Part shown: positions 17,061-26,007 of the stretch, piece by piece
Position numbering within the stretch: the stretch's first letter is position 1
Layout: each line of letters starts with the position of its first letter
Source of the DNA: Oscillospiraceae bacterium
Lineage (GTDB): Bacteria > Bacillota > Clostridia > Oscillospirales > JAAYXM01
DNA: 36,686 nt
Direction of reading: 5' to 3'
Assembly: GCA_017421025.1 (NCBI GenBank)
Contig: JAFQME010000014.1
Span: 1-36,686, forward strand
Notes under the pieces: generated by a model
Seen by the model: the letters and a program-made list of their open reading frames with translations, nothing else
Told to the model about the DNA's origin: nothing
Databases searched by the model: none
Position numbers and translations under genes: made by a program

Positions 17061-18926
17061 ATGAAAAACTTTCAAGTGTTACGATATTTGAAGAAGATTC
17101 TGCCGTTTATCGTGGTCTTCTGCATGCTTGCGACCTATGCGGTGTATTTCAAACTCTCAAGATCCAATACCTACATAGCCTCTGAGGTCATTCATTACAA
17201 TGACCCGCAAGCCGAGCAAGGGCTTGCGCCCACCGGCGAGAAACTGGATGTCAATGAGATCAAGTCCTCGGCAGTCATGTCCAAAGTAGTGGACAGAATG
17301 GGGCTTGGTGGGATTTATTCGGTTGACAGCTTGATTTCCCGCATCAACATCACCCCGGTTGAGGACAAAGACAAAGTTGCACAGAAAGAAGCAAAACTCG
17401 AAGAGGGTGAAGAGTATATCTACGAACCAAGCACCTTTATTGTCTCCTTCACGGCAACCAGCGGGGAGGGGACAGCGTTTGCGAGAACGATCTTAGACGA
17501 GACACTCGATGTTTATTTCGAGCAGTTCAGCCAAAAGTACGTCAATGTCGCGCCCGCAAACAATACCATTGAGAATTTGAACCAAAACGATTATGACTAT
17601 ATTGAGATGATGGAACTCATCGACACCAGCATCGAGAACACCTTAAGCACCTTGTATCAGCGGATCGAACAGAACAACTACTACCGTTCGACCGAGACCG
17701 GTCTGTCGTTTGCCGAACTTGCAGCTGATTTTGACTATTTGCGCCAAGTAAAGGTGTCCGAGCTGTTTTCGAAGATTTACAAATTCCAAATCACCAAAAA
17801 CAAGTCGGTTTTGGTTTCCGACTATACCACCCGTATTGACAACAACAACATTTCCAACACCAAAGATTCCAGCTTGATTGAGGATTTGGTTGCGGTCATT
17901 GATGCGTATGTCAAAAAAATGAGAGAGTCGGGCAACACCAACATCAGCTATGAATACATCCTCGATAATCTGCACGATCGCAATGTGCAGGACTATGTGG
18001 GGGATCAGACGGTAACGTATGACGAACTCATTTACAGTTGGAGAGACCGTCACGAAAGCAGACAGCACGCCACCATCGACTCGGCGTACTGCACCTATCT
18101 GCTGAACACATTCACCTCCTGTACCGGCGGTTGCGGCGGGGCATGTCAGACCTCGACGCTCACTTGTGCCGAACTCTGCAATCCGCAATACGCCGCAGTG
18201 AAAGCCGAGGTGGAAAGTGGGATCGAAACATTGCTCTCCGAACTCTCTGCGCTTTATGATGCAACCGTTCAGACCAATGCAGAGTATAACAAGTATCTCG
18301 GCGCAAGTTACATTTCGGTCTGGTCCACGGCATCGGTGAGAGAAAGTGTGAACGTGCCGTTGTATACCGCAATCGCATTCTTCTTCCTGATGGTGCTGCT
18401 TTGCGGCAGTGCGATTCTGTTGGGACGTGCGAGCGACATCATCAGTTACATTTTCTATACCGATCATCTGACCGGGTTGAGCAACCGTGCATACTTCGAT
18501 AAGTACTTGAAATCCAAAGACAAAAAGCTCCTGGACGATGGGGTGGTCTACTGCATGGTGGATCTCAAAAACCTCGCAGAAATCAATGCAGAACACACCC
18601 GAGAAGTGGGAGACAAGATTCTCGAACTGTTTACCGCTTATCTCAAAGAAGCGTTTGGGGACTCCAAGACCGAGTACATCTACAACGGAAACGGCAGCTT
18701 TGTCATGCTGACCGAGCAGTCCGACTACATCACGGTGGAAGACATCATGCGCCTCTTCCGCATGCGTCTCGATGAGAGAGACGAGTTTACAAACGTCGTG
18801 CTGGAATACAAAATCGGCATTGCGGAGACCTTTAAGGAAAACAAAACTGCGAGAAAACTGCTTGCAGAAGCGATTGAAAAGAAAAAAAGTTATACTTCGG
18901 ATCTGATCGAGAAAGGTTCACTTTAA
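17061..18926 (+). CDS. Wzz-like polysaccharide copolymerase fused to a degenerate GGDEF domain
   Basis: A 621-residue protein. TM1 (about 13-33) and TM2 (about 434-456) enclose a 400-residue outer domain whose start (SNTYIASEVIHY, then NEIKSSAVMSKVVDRMGL) resembles Wzz/chain-length determinant proteins. After TM2 comes a cytoplasmic GGDEF-fold domain (about 464-615) with an intact opening YTDHLTGLSNRAYFDKYL, Asp and Asn in DLKNLAEIN, and Gly-Asp in VGDKIL. The signature is GNGSF (543-547) instead of GGDEF, so cyclase activity is unlikely, and there is no RxxD site. It may sense GTP or c-di-GMP, or dimerise with an active cyclase. Six Cys (344, 354, 358, 362, 369, 373) cluster just before TM2. 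Strong site AAAGGAGGAG before ATG. Wzz assignment is by layout and weak motif; the GGDEF fold is clear. Confidence 0.8.
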   Translation: MKNFQVLRYLKKILPFIVVFCMLATYAVYFKLSRSNTYIASEVIHYNDPQAEQGLAPTGEKLDVNEIKSSAVMSKVVDRMGLGGIYSVDSLISRINITPVEDKDKVAQKEAKLEEGEEYIYEPSTFIVSFTATSGEGTAFARTILDETLDVYFEQFSQKYVNVAPANNTIENLNQNDYDYIEMMELIDTSIENTLSTLYQRIEQNNYYRSTETGLSFAELAADFDYLRQVKVSELFSKIYKFQITKNKSVLVSDYTTRIDNNNISNTKDSSLIEDLVAVIDAYVKKMRESGNTNISYEYILDNLHDRNVQDYVGDQTVTYDELIYSWRDRHESRQHATIDSAYCTYLLNTFTSCTGGCGGACQTSTLTCAELCNPQYAAVKAEVESGIETLLSELSALYDATVQTNAEYNKYLGASYISVWSTASVRESVNVPLYTAIAFFFLMVLLCGSAILLGRASDIISYIFYTDHLTGLSNRAYFDKYLKSKDKKLLDDGVVYCMVDLKNLAEINAEHTREVGDKILELFTAYLKEAFGDSKTEYIYNGNGSFVMLTEQSDYITVEDIMRLFRMRLDERDEFTNVVLEYKIGIAETFKENKTARKLLAEAIEKKKSYTSDLIEKGSL

Positions 18927-18946
18927 GAGAAGGGAGGGCAAACCGC

Positions 18947-20251
18947 GTGGAACATAAAATCCTCGCAAAAGCAAAAGGGTTTTATTTTATGGTTGTGGCA
19001 GTCATGATGTACTACTTTCTCAACGAGTACATTGATGTCGGACTGCATGTTACCTTCCGCCATGCATTTGCCCTGGTACTCTTTGCATCTGCGGCCGCAC
19101 TTTTCTTATACAAACCGAATATCGCACGTGGGGTGACTGTGTTTGGCGAGGCATGCGTTTACAGCACACCGCTTTTGGTCACAACGGTAGTGTCACTGTT
19201 TATCTGGTTTACAGGGACGGTGGACACAGGCGTCATTTCACGTGGACTTTCGGGCTCTTTTATCTATGTCAACATGCTCTCCTTTGCGTTGGGGGCGGGC
19301 GCGCTGCTGTATGTCTTCGGAAGTCGTGGAGTGTGGTATAACCTCATCGCAATTCTGCTTGCAAACCTACTCATGATTGCGACGGTCATTGCCGAAAACG
19401 GGCTTGGCGCATATTTCTCAGAGTTTGTCACGCTGGTCACCACCTTTGCCGGGGTGACCGGAGACATCATCGTGCAGGCGGAAATCCACGAACTGGCATT
19501 TTGCCTTGGAGCGTATTTGATTTATCTGCTCTACAAACCCAAGAAAAGCTTTGTATATTTTATCTTGCTGTTTCTCAGCCTGTTTTGTTTTCTTTCCGCA
19601 TTTAAGCGAATCGCAATCATTGCAATCGTGATTGCGCTTGCATTTGGTTATCTTTTGAAGTTCATTGCACGGTTTCACCCGAAAACCGCAAGCGGACTGA
19701 TGACAGGACTGACGGTGCTGGTCATCCTACTTTTGGTGGGGTATGTTGCACTCATTAAGATGGATGCGTTCGAACTGCTCGAAAAAGCAGGCATCAACAC
19801 CAGCGGCCGTGTGGAGATTTATCAGGCGGTCGATGAGTTTTACGAGTTCAGCCCAAGCTTTTTGGGAAACGGCATCGGCTTTCTTACCTATCAGCTCAAC
19901 ACCTTTATGAACGTGGGTGTTGCGTCGGTTCACAACGATTTTCTCCAGCACTTCATTGATCTGGGCTTTTGGGGATATCTCATTTGGCTGTTTTCCATCA
20001 CCCTTTTGCGTGTGCGGTATTTTGGCAAACGTGGGAATGTGGAAAACGGGATTGTCACCTTTATGCTGACACTATACATCATCATTGTCTCCACCACGGA
20101 CAACACCATGAACTACCCGCTGCTGACCGGGGTGCTTGCGATGCTGATGATGGGCGAGGGCTTTTCGGAAAAGGTGCGACACACCGAAACCAAGCTGTTT
20201 GGCTATGTTTCGGCGGAGAACGCAGAAGAGGAACGGGAAACGCTGTTATGA
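18947..20251 (+). CDS. Wzy-like polysaccharide polymerase
   Basis: A 434-residue polytopic protein with about ten to twelve helices. The segment NTSGRVEIYQAVDEF followed by GNGIGFLTYQLNTF and SVHNDFLQHFIDLGFWGYLIW is typical of the O-antigen ligase/polymerase (Wzy_C/RfaL-like) family, where the Arg and His on an outer loop are important for joining lipid-linked repeat units. GTG 18947 is the start, with AGGGAGGG at 18932-18939. Its stop overlaps the next start (ATGA). Position directly after the Wzz-like genes supports the polymerase role over a ligase. No other candidate polymerase is in the locus. Confidence 0.85.
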   Translation: MEHKILAKAKGFYFMVVAVMMYYFLNEYIDVGLHVTFRHAFALVLFASAAALFLYKPNIARGVTVFGEACVYSTPLLVTTVVSLFIWFTGTVDTGVISRGLSGSFIYVNMLSFALGAGALLYVFGSRGVWYNLIAILLANLLMIATVIAENGLGAYFSEFVTLVTTFAGVTGDIIVQAEIHELAFCLGAYLIYLLYKPKKSFVYFILLFLSLFCFLSAFKRIAIIAIVIALAFGYLLKFIARFHPKTASGLMTGLTVLVILLLVGYVALIKMDAFELLEKAGINTSGRVEIYQAVDEFYEFSPSFLGNGIGFLTYQLNTFMNVGVASVHNDFLQHFIDLGFWGYLIWLFSITLLRVRYFGKRGNVENGIVTFMLTLYIIIVSTTDNTMNYPLLTGVLAMLMMGEGFSEKVRHTETKLFGYVSAENAEEERETLL

Positions 20252-21456
20252 AAATTTTGATGGTCAATAAGTTTTTATATCCGCGCGGTGGCAGCGAAAG
20301 TTATATGCTCTCGCTCTCCGAGCATCTTGTAAAACTCGGGCATGAGGTGGAGTTTTTCGGGATGTATGATGATGCCAACACGGTTGGAAACCGTGTAGGG
20401 CTTACCACGCAAAACATGGATTTCCATTCCACCGGCCTTTTTCGTTTTTTGTATCCGTTCAAGATTCTCTATTCTTTGGAAGCGAAAAAGAAAATCATGC
20501 AGGTGATCGATGCGTTCAAGCCTGATCTTGTGCATATGAATAACATCAATTTTCAGCTCACCCCCTCGATCATTGACGGGGTGAAGAAAAAAGGAATTCC
20601 GCTGGTGCAGACCGTGCATGATTATCAAATGATCTGCCCAAACCATCTGCTCTATAATTTTGAGAAAAACACCCCGTGCGAGGCATGTGTCAACCACTCA
20701 AAATTCGCTTGTATTCGCAACAAATGCATCCACGGGTCCTTGGTAAAAAGCATCCTCGGTGTGATCGAGGCGCATCTCTACGCATGGAGAAAGACCTACA
20801 AAAAGGTGGATCTCTTCATTTGCCCGAGTCGGTTTTTGGAAGGAAAACTGCTGGGGGCAAAGGGGTATTATCAAGGCAAAACCAAAACCATCCATAATTT
20901 TATCAACAAAGAACAGTTTCATGCGGCCGACCGCGACACCAAGCCTTACATCGCATTTGTGGGGCGGCTTTCCAAAGAAAAAGGGATTGAAAACCTTGCA
21001 GGTGCGGCAACACTACTGCCCGAGTATACCTTCGCAGTGGCGGGAAGCGGCCCGGATGAAGCGCTGCTTTCCGGCATTTCCAATGTAAAACTTGAGGGAT
21101 TCCTCACCGGAGATGCACTCACCGAGTTTGTGGGGAATGCAAAACTCCTGATCCTACCCTCAGTTTGTTATGAAAATTGCCCGCTCTCTATTTTAGAGGC
21201 GCACTGCATGGGCGTCCCTGTGGTCACCATGAACAGCGGCGGCATGGCAGAACTGGTGCAGGACGGGGTCAACGGCAGCTTAGTAGATCTGCCGACACCC
21301 GAGGGGATTGCACAGAAACTGCGGGAGATCATGGAAAATGAGACGTACTACCAAAGCCTTCGAGAGAATTGCAAACATGAGAAGGATCGGATCATGAGCG
21401 TGGAAACCTATGCGGAACAACTGATCCGTGAATATGAAGCATTGGTTGCGAGGTGA
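20248..21456 (+). CDS. GT4-family glycosyltransferase
   Basis: A 402-residue GT-B protein. The N-terminus MKILMVNKFLYPRGGSESYML is typical of GT4, and the second domain has YIAFVGRLSKEKGIENL, AVAGSGPDEALL and the EX7E motif in YENCPLSILEAH. A Cys-rich stretch in the N-terminal domain (CEACVNHSKFACIRNKCIHG, about 140-160) is often seen in this subgroup. ATG 20248 overlaps the polymerase stop codon by 4 bases; the open frame running upstream to 19969 lies inside the polymerase gene and is not used. It would add one sugar to the repeat unit; donor unknown. Confidence 0.9.
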   Translation: MKILMVNKFLYPRGGSESYMLSLSEHLVKLGHEVEFFGMYDDANTVGNRVGLTTQNMDFHSTGLFRFLYPFKILYSLEAKKKIMQVIDAFKPDLVHMNNINFQLTPSIIDGVKKKGIPLVQTVHDYQMICPNHLLYNFEKNTPCEACVNHSKFACIRNKCIHGSLVKSILGVIEAHLYAWRKTYKKVDLFICPSRFLEGKLLGAKGYYQGKTKTIHNFINKEQFHAADRDTKPYIAFVGRLSKEKGIENLAGAATLLPEYTFAVAGSGPDEALLSGISNVKLEGFLTGDALTEFVGNAKLLILPSVCYENCPLSILEAHCMGVPVVTMNSGGMAELVQDGVNGSLVDLPTPEGIAQKLREIMENETYYQSLRENCKHEKDRIMSVETYAEQLIREYEALVAR

Positions 21457-21461
21457 CAGCT

Positions 21462-22505
21462 GTGCCACAGCCAAAGGTGAGCATCATCGTTCCGGTGTAC
21501 AATGCGGAACGCTATTTGACACGGTGCATTACATCAATACAAAACCAAACATTGGATGAGATTGAGGTGGTTTTGGTGGACGATTCGTCCACCGACGCTT
21601 CGCTCGAACTCTGCAACAGCATGGCGGAACAAGACCCTCGCATCAAGGTGATCCACAAAGAAAACGGTGGTGCGGGGTATGCCCGCAATGCTGCGCTTGA
21701 GGTTGCAAGCGGGGAGTTCATCGGGTTTGTGGATTCGGACGATTATGTTGCACCCGAGATGTTTGAAACACTCTATGAGACCGCAGTGAAATACGACTCC
21801 GACCTTGTGCTGTCCGGGGTGGTGTTTGTAGATGGTACCATATTTGGAAATGACGGTGCGTGCGAGAAAAAGGTCTTTTTTTCTGCCGATACCGTGTTTG
21901 AAAACACAGGAGACTTGCAAGAACTCCGTATGGGAATCATCGGGGCAACCCCGAAAGACGCAGACGACAGTAAATATGGCATGAGTATCTGGAAGAATCT
22001 GTTTCGGCATGACATCATCCAAGCGCATCACCTGCGCTTTGTGTCCGAACGTGAGATGCTCTCGGAAGATGCGCTTTTTATGGTGGATTTCATCTCGCAT
22101 ATCAAACGTGCGGTTGGAATCAGCGGTGCGTTTTACCACTATTGCAGAAACGGAGAGTCGATCTCCAAGTCATACAAAAAAGACCGATTTGAGAAGAGTC
22201 TTGTGTTCCTGAAAGAAGCAGAGCGGCGCTTTCAGGATCTTGACCCAACCGTGTACCAAGTGTATTTGGGCAGATTTTGGCAGGCAATGTGCCGTGTGAT
22301 CTGCTCACAGGAGATTTTACACGCAAAGAAAGCCTCCGATTTGAATGCGAGGCTCAAAGAAATCTGCACACATCCTTTGACGGTGCAGGCACTCACGGAG
22401 TATCCCATCGGCACCCTGCCAATGGGGCAGCGAGTGTTTGCATACGCCATGAAATACAGACTGTACTTGCTTTTGAAAGTGCTGGTCGGACTTCGAAACA
22501 GGTAG
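21462..22505 (+). CDS. GT2-family glycosyltransferase (A)
   Basis: A 347-residue GT-A protein. The N-terminus VSIIVPVYNAERYLTRCI, the nucleotide-binding VDDSSTDAS, ENGGAGYARNAAL and the metal-binding DSDD (in GFVDSDDYV) are classic for inverting GT2 enzymes. The C-terminal 150 residues carry no extra recognisable domain. GTG 21462 is preferred because GAGGTGA at 21450-21456 lies just upstream; GTG 21453, which overlaps the previous stop, has no site. It is the first of three consecutive GT2 genes of similar length but clearly different sequence, so they probably add different sugars or linkages. Confidence 0.9.
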   Translation: MPQPKVSIIVPVYNAERYLTRCITSIQNQTLDEIEVVLVDDSSTDASLELCNSMAEQDPRIKVIHKENGGAGYARNAALEVASGEFIGFVDSDDYVAPEMFETLYETAVKYDSDLVLSGVVFVDGTIFGNDGACEKKVFFSADTVFENTGDLQELRMGIIGATPKDADDSKYGMSIWKNLFRHDIIQAHHLRFVSEREMLSEDALFMVDFISHIKRAVGISGAFYHYCRNGESISKSYKKDRFEKSLVFLKEAERRFQDLDPTVYQVYLGRFWQAMCRVICSQEILHAKKASDLNARLKEICTHPLTVQALTEYPIGTLPMGQRVFAYAMKYRLYLLLKVLVGLRNR

Positions 22506-22514
22506 GAGAAGAAA

Positions 22515-23528
22515 ATGCTTTTTTCAGTCATCGTGCCGATCTACAAAGTAGAAGAATATTTGCCCGCTTGCATCGAGAGTGTCTTAAATCAGACAGAGGC
22601 GGATTTTGAACTGATTTTGGTGGATGACGGTTCGCCCGATGCTTGTCCTGCGATTTGTGACCGCTATGCGGAACGTGACAAACGCATCAAAGTGGTACAT
22701 AAAGAAAACGGCGGACTTGCAAGCGCAAGACGTGCGGGCATCCGTGTTGCCGAGGGCGAGTATGTCTTCAACCTGGATTCGGACGATTTGATTGAACAAG
22801 ACACCTTGGAATGTGCTCGCCGTATTATCAGCGAAACCGATTGTGACATTGTGTCGTTTGCATACAAGTGGGTAAAAAACGGAACTACCGTGCGTGTCAC
22901 CGACGACGGACTCCCCGAGGGACTGTATACCGACCTTGAAACCCACATTTACCCGCGGCTTTTGATGGACAAGCACATGAATCATATTTCCTATTACCTT
23001 TCAGGAAAAGCGGTGAAACGCACACTGCTCACCCCACACCAGCTGGCAGTGGATGAGAAAATTTCGCTCGGAGAAGATCTGTGCGTCGTGATCCCGTGCT
23101 ATCTGCACGCAAAGCGGGTTTACATCAGCAAAAAGTGTGCGTATCACTATACCGTGCGCGGGGACTCCATGTCCAAGGGCTTTCGTGCCGATCAGATTCT
23201 CCTGGTCGAGAATGTCATCGGTGAAATTGAGAAAAACGATTGGACAAACGTAGCAGATTTTGAACATCAGCTTTGCCGCTATGCGTGCTTTATGTGCTTT
23301 ACCATTTTGGCAGCTGCGGCAGAGGGAAACCACAAAGCGAGCATCAAAGCGATTCGGGAGAACATCGAAGGCTCTCGGCATAACGCTCTCATCGACTGCG
23401 CAGAGTTTGGAACCATTTCCCCAAAAAGCCGCATGGCGATTTTTTTGATGAAGAAGAAACGTTACAAAACAGCTTATTCTGTTTTGAATTTGGCAGGAAA
23501 GATTCGAACAATTTTGGGAAGAGGGTGA
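22515..23528 (+). CDS. GT2-family glycosyltransferase (B)
   Basis: A 337-residue GT-A protein with MLFSVIVPIYKVEEYLPACI, VDDGSPDAC, KENGGLASARRAGI and the DSDD motif in FNLDSDDLIE. It starts at ATG 22515 after TAGGAGAAG and lies 9 bases after the previous gene. The C-terminal half (about 150-337) has several Cys residues (for example CRYACFMCF) of unknown meaning. It is predicted to be a cytoplasmic enzyme working at the membrane on the lipid-linked repeat unit. Family sure, sugar unknown. Confidence 0.9.
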   Translation: MLFSVIVPIYKVEEYLPACIESVLNQTEADFELILVDDGSPDACPAICDRYAERDKRIKVVHKENGGLASARRAGIRVAEGEYVFNLDSDDLIEQDTLECARRIISETDCDIVSFAYKWVKNGTTVRVTDDGLPEGLYTDLETHIYPRLLMDKHMNHISYYLSGKAVKRTLLTPHQLAVDEKISLGEDLCVVIPCYLHAKRVYISKKCAYHYTVRGDSMSKGFRADQILLVENVIGEIEKNDWTNVADFEHQLCRYACFMCFTILAAAAEGNHKASIKAIRENIEGSRHNALIDCAEFGTISPKSRMAIFLMKKKRYKTAYSVLNLAGKIRTILGRG

Positions 23529-23532
23529 AAGG

Positions 23533-24618
23533 ATGAAACCAGATGTATCGATCATTATGAGCGTATATAACGGGGAACTGTATCTGCGTGAAGCGATCGA
23601 GAGTATCTTGCATCAAACCATGCAGAATTGGGAACTGATCGTCATCAATGATTGTTCCACCGATTCCACTGCCGAAATCCTTGCGGAATTTGCAGAGCGG
23701 GAAGAAAGAATCAAAGTGCATCCCAACGAAGTCAATCTGCGCCTTCCCACCTCGCTCAACAAGGCGATCTCGCTTGCAAGTGGGCGATACATTGCGAGAA
23801 TGGATGCAGACGATATTTCTCTTCCCACACGTTTGGAACAGCAAGTCCGCTTCATGGATGCGCACCCGGATGTGGATTTGTCCTCCTGCAGGTTTATGAC
23901 CATGAAAAACGGGGTGTATGCCTCGGGGGGAGCCGGCGGACGGTGTGACGATGGTGCGCTCCGTGCAATGCTCTTGGTGGCAAACCCGATTTTGCACCCG
24001 GGCGTGATCGCAAAGGCAGATGTGATGAAAGCCTTCCCGTACGATAAAAACCACACCTGTACCGAGGACTTGGAACTGTGGACACGGATGGCAATGGCGG
24101 GGAAAACACTTGCAATCTTGCCCGAGTGTCTGCTGCTGTACCGTCTGCATGACAAGCAAATCACCAGCACCACGCTGGAGCGTCAGCGCACCGAGGTGCT
24201 GACCGTTCAAGACAAGTACTATGCAGCGTTTGCCGAAGTCATGGATGCGGAAACGAAAAATTTCTATATTGACGGGGTCTATTTCCGAACAAAAGCAGAG
24301 ATCAAACCTTTCTTAACCTATGCAAAGTGGCTTAGAAATGTAACGAAACAAACCCTCCCAAAGAATGCGGTGAACTATGCGCTTTTGGAAGTGCTGGCGG
24401 AATACAAGCGCCATGGCGTGAAGAAAGCAGATGTGATCAAGGCGATGTTGACGTTCCCACCGTGTTTCCTCATGCGTGAACTTCGGAGAAGAAAACGTGC
24501 AGCAAATACGGACATTGCAAAGTGCCGTGCGGTTGCCGAGGGGCTGGGCCTCCGCCAAACCTCGGGAAGCGAGGAATATCCAATTTATGAAAGCGAATCG
24601 CAGGTGGCATCTAAATGA
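23533..24618 (+). CDS. GT2-family glycosyltransferase (C)
   Basis: A 361-residue GT-A protein with VSIIMSVYNGELYLREAIES, VINDCSTDST and the metal motif DADD in ARMDADDIS. The segment LHPGVIAKADVMKAF and a TEDLELWTRMA catalytic-base region are typical of rhamnosyl- or galactosyl-type GT2 enzymes, but the donor cannot be assigned. AGAGGG and AAAGG precede ATG 23533, 4 bases after the previous stop. Its own stop codon overlaps the start of the EAL-domain membrane protein (ATGA), so sugar transfer and signalling genes are translationally coupled here. Confidence 0.9.
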   Translation: MKPDVSIIMSVYNGELYLREAIESILHQTMQNWELIVINDCSTDSTAEILAEFAEREERIKVHPNEVNLRLPTSLNKAISLASGRYIARMDADDISLPTRLEQQVRFMDAHPDVDLSSCRFMTMKNGVYASGGAGGRCDDGALRAMLLVANPILHPGVIAKADVMKAFPYDKNHTCTEDLELWTRMAMAGKTLAILPECLLLYRLHDKQITSTTLERQRTEVLTVQDKYYAAFAEVMDAETKNFYIDGVYFRTKAEIKPFLTYAKWLRNVTKQTLPKNAVNYALLEVLAEYKRHGVKKADVIKAMLTFPPCFLMRELRRRKRAANTDIAKCRAVAEGLGLRQTSGSEEYPIYESESQVASK

Positions 24619-25994
24619 AATTATTTGAGTATCCGATTTTTGAATATCCTTATGTGATTATCACGATTCTTGTGTGTCTCATCCTTTTGATGGGGTTAAT
24701 CGGGCTGTACTTTACCATGCGCTCGGTCCGGACCGCCAAAGGAACCACGGAGAAAGGCTTTTGCGGCATCGGTAAAATTGAAGCGGATTTTGAAAAAGCG
24801 GGAGAGGTGCGAAAAAACCGCTCGGTTGTCTATGTTTCGCTTCCGCTTGACGGTGTTAAACGCCTGTATTCCGAGTCTAAGGCAGCGAGAATGTACGATC
24901 AGGTCAAGAGGCTGTTGTTTCAACACTTTTGCCTCGAGGGAGACGGAGAACTCTCTCTGTATGGAAACGAGAATTTCGTTGCGCTGGTCGGTCTGGAAGA
25001 TGTTGCGCTTGCACGGCGGATTGAAACCTGCTTTGCGGAAATCAACGAGGTGTTTTCGGGGCACGGCGCAGTGGGTGTTTGCCGTGTAAGATTCGGTTAT
25101 TTCTGTACCGCATCCACCGAGGTTTCGTTCAAAACCGCACTTTCACGTGCAAAGCAGGCGTGCAGCATGGCGGAAGACCGAGAGGTTTTGTCTTGCTGTT
25201 GGGACAGTTTCGGCGGCAAGGAATTTGAACGGAAAGTAAAAATTGAAAACAGCATTCAGAATGAAATTGATAACAACCGTTTTTTTCTGGAATACCAGCC
25301 GATCTTAGATGCGAAAACCGGCAGCTTCATGGGTGCGGAGGTGCTCTCACGTCTCAATTCTCCCACCGAAGGGGTGATCACTCCGGGTGCGTTCCTCTCT
25401 GCGGTCAACAATGTTGGGCTCAATAAGAAGTTTGATTACTATATCTTTGAGAAAAATTGCAAATGGATCGCAAGCGACAAAGAAAAGCGGACGAAATATG
25501 TTTACACCATCAACTTTTCACGAGATACCTTGTGTGACAAGGCTTTGGCTCAGACCGTGATCGGAATTGCAGAACGCTACGGAATCGACTTTTCCTGCAT
25601 TGCGGTAGAAATTCTGGAAGATAAGAGCTTAAACGAAGCGGAAACTGCTGTCATGGTCGAAAATCTTTCCCGCTTAAAAGAAAAAGGAATTCTCATCTTA
25701 CTCGATGATTTCGGAAAAGGTTATACCAATTTTAGCGACCTCGCAGAGATTACCGTTGACATTGTGAAAATCGATCAGTCCATCACTCAAAACGCAACCA
25801 ACCAAACCGGATTCGTGATTTTGAGAAATATCATCCAAACTGCACATGACTTGCAGTTCCGGACACTCTGTGAGGGGATTGAAACCGAGCAGCACAGAAA
25901 AACAGTGGTAGATGCGGGTTGTGACCTTGTGCAAGGCTTTTATTTCTACAAGCCCATGCCGGTCACGCAGCTTGAGACACTATTTGAAGCATAA
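24615..25994 (+). CDS. Membrane-anchored EAL phosphodiesterase with degenerate GGDEF domain
   Basis: A 459-residue protein that would hydrolyse c-di-GMP at the membrane. One N-terminal helix (13-35) is followed by a region with GGDEF-like pattern (about 55-195) whose signature is GNENF (117-121), hence not a cyclase. The EAL domain (about 210-455) has EVL for EAL (Glu242), TINFS, VEILE, LLDDFGKGYTN, VKIDQS, LCEGIETEQ and QGFYFYKPMP. All metal- and water-binding residues known for active EAL enzymes appear kept, so it is probably active; the pseudo-GGDEF may bind GTP and activate it, as described for some composite proteins. No extracellular sensor domain is present. It overlaps the upstream glycosyltransferase by 4 bases. 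Confidence 0.9.
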   Translation: MKLFEYPIFEYPYVIITILVCLILLMGLIGLYFTMRSVRTAKGTTEKGFCGIGKIEADFEKAGEVRKNRSVVYVSLPLDGVKRLYSESKAARMYDQVKRLLFQHFCLEGDGELSLYGNENFVALVGLEDVALARRIETCFAEINEVFSGHGAVGVCRVRFGYFCTASTEVSFKTALSRAKQACSMAEDREVLSCCWDSFGGKEFERKVKIENSIQNEIDNNRFFLEYQPILDAKTGSFMGAEVLSRLNSPTEGVITPGAFLSAVNNVGLNKKFDYYIFEKNCKWIASDKEKRTKYVYTINFSRDTLCDKALAQTVIGIAERYGIDFSCIAVEILEDKSLNEAETAVMVENLSRLKEKGILILLDDFGKGYTNFSDLAEITVDIVKIDQSITQNATNQTGFVILRNIIQTAHDLQFRTLCEGIETEQHRKTVVDAGCDLVQGFYFYKPMPVTQLETLFEA

Positions 25995-26007
25995 TTAGGT
26001 GATTTGA

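Noticed and set aside
17643..18596. Minus-strand open frame of 317 codons opposite the Wzz-GGDEF gene
   Set aside because: Antisense shadow created by the codon bias of the real gene; no recognisable domain or start signal.
19969..20247. Extended N-terminus for the GT4 gene
   Set aside because: The extension lies inside the polymerase gene in another frame. The family N-terminus starts exactly at ATG 20248.
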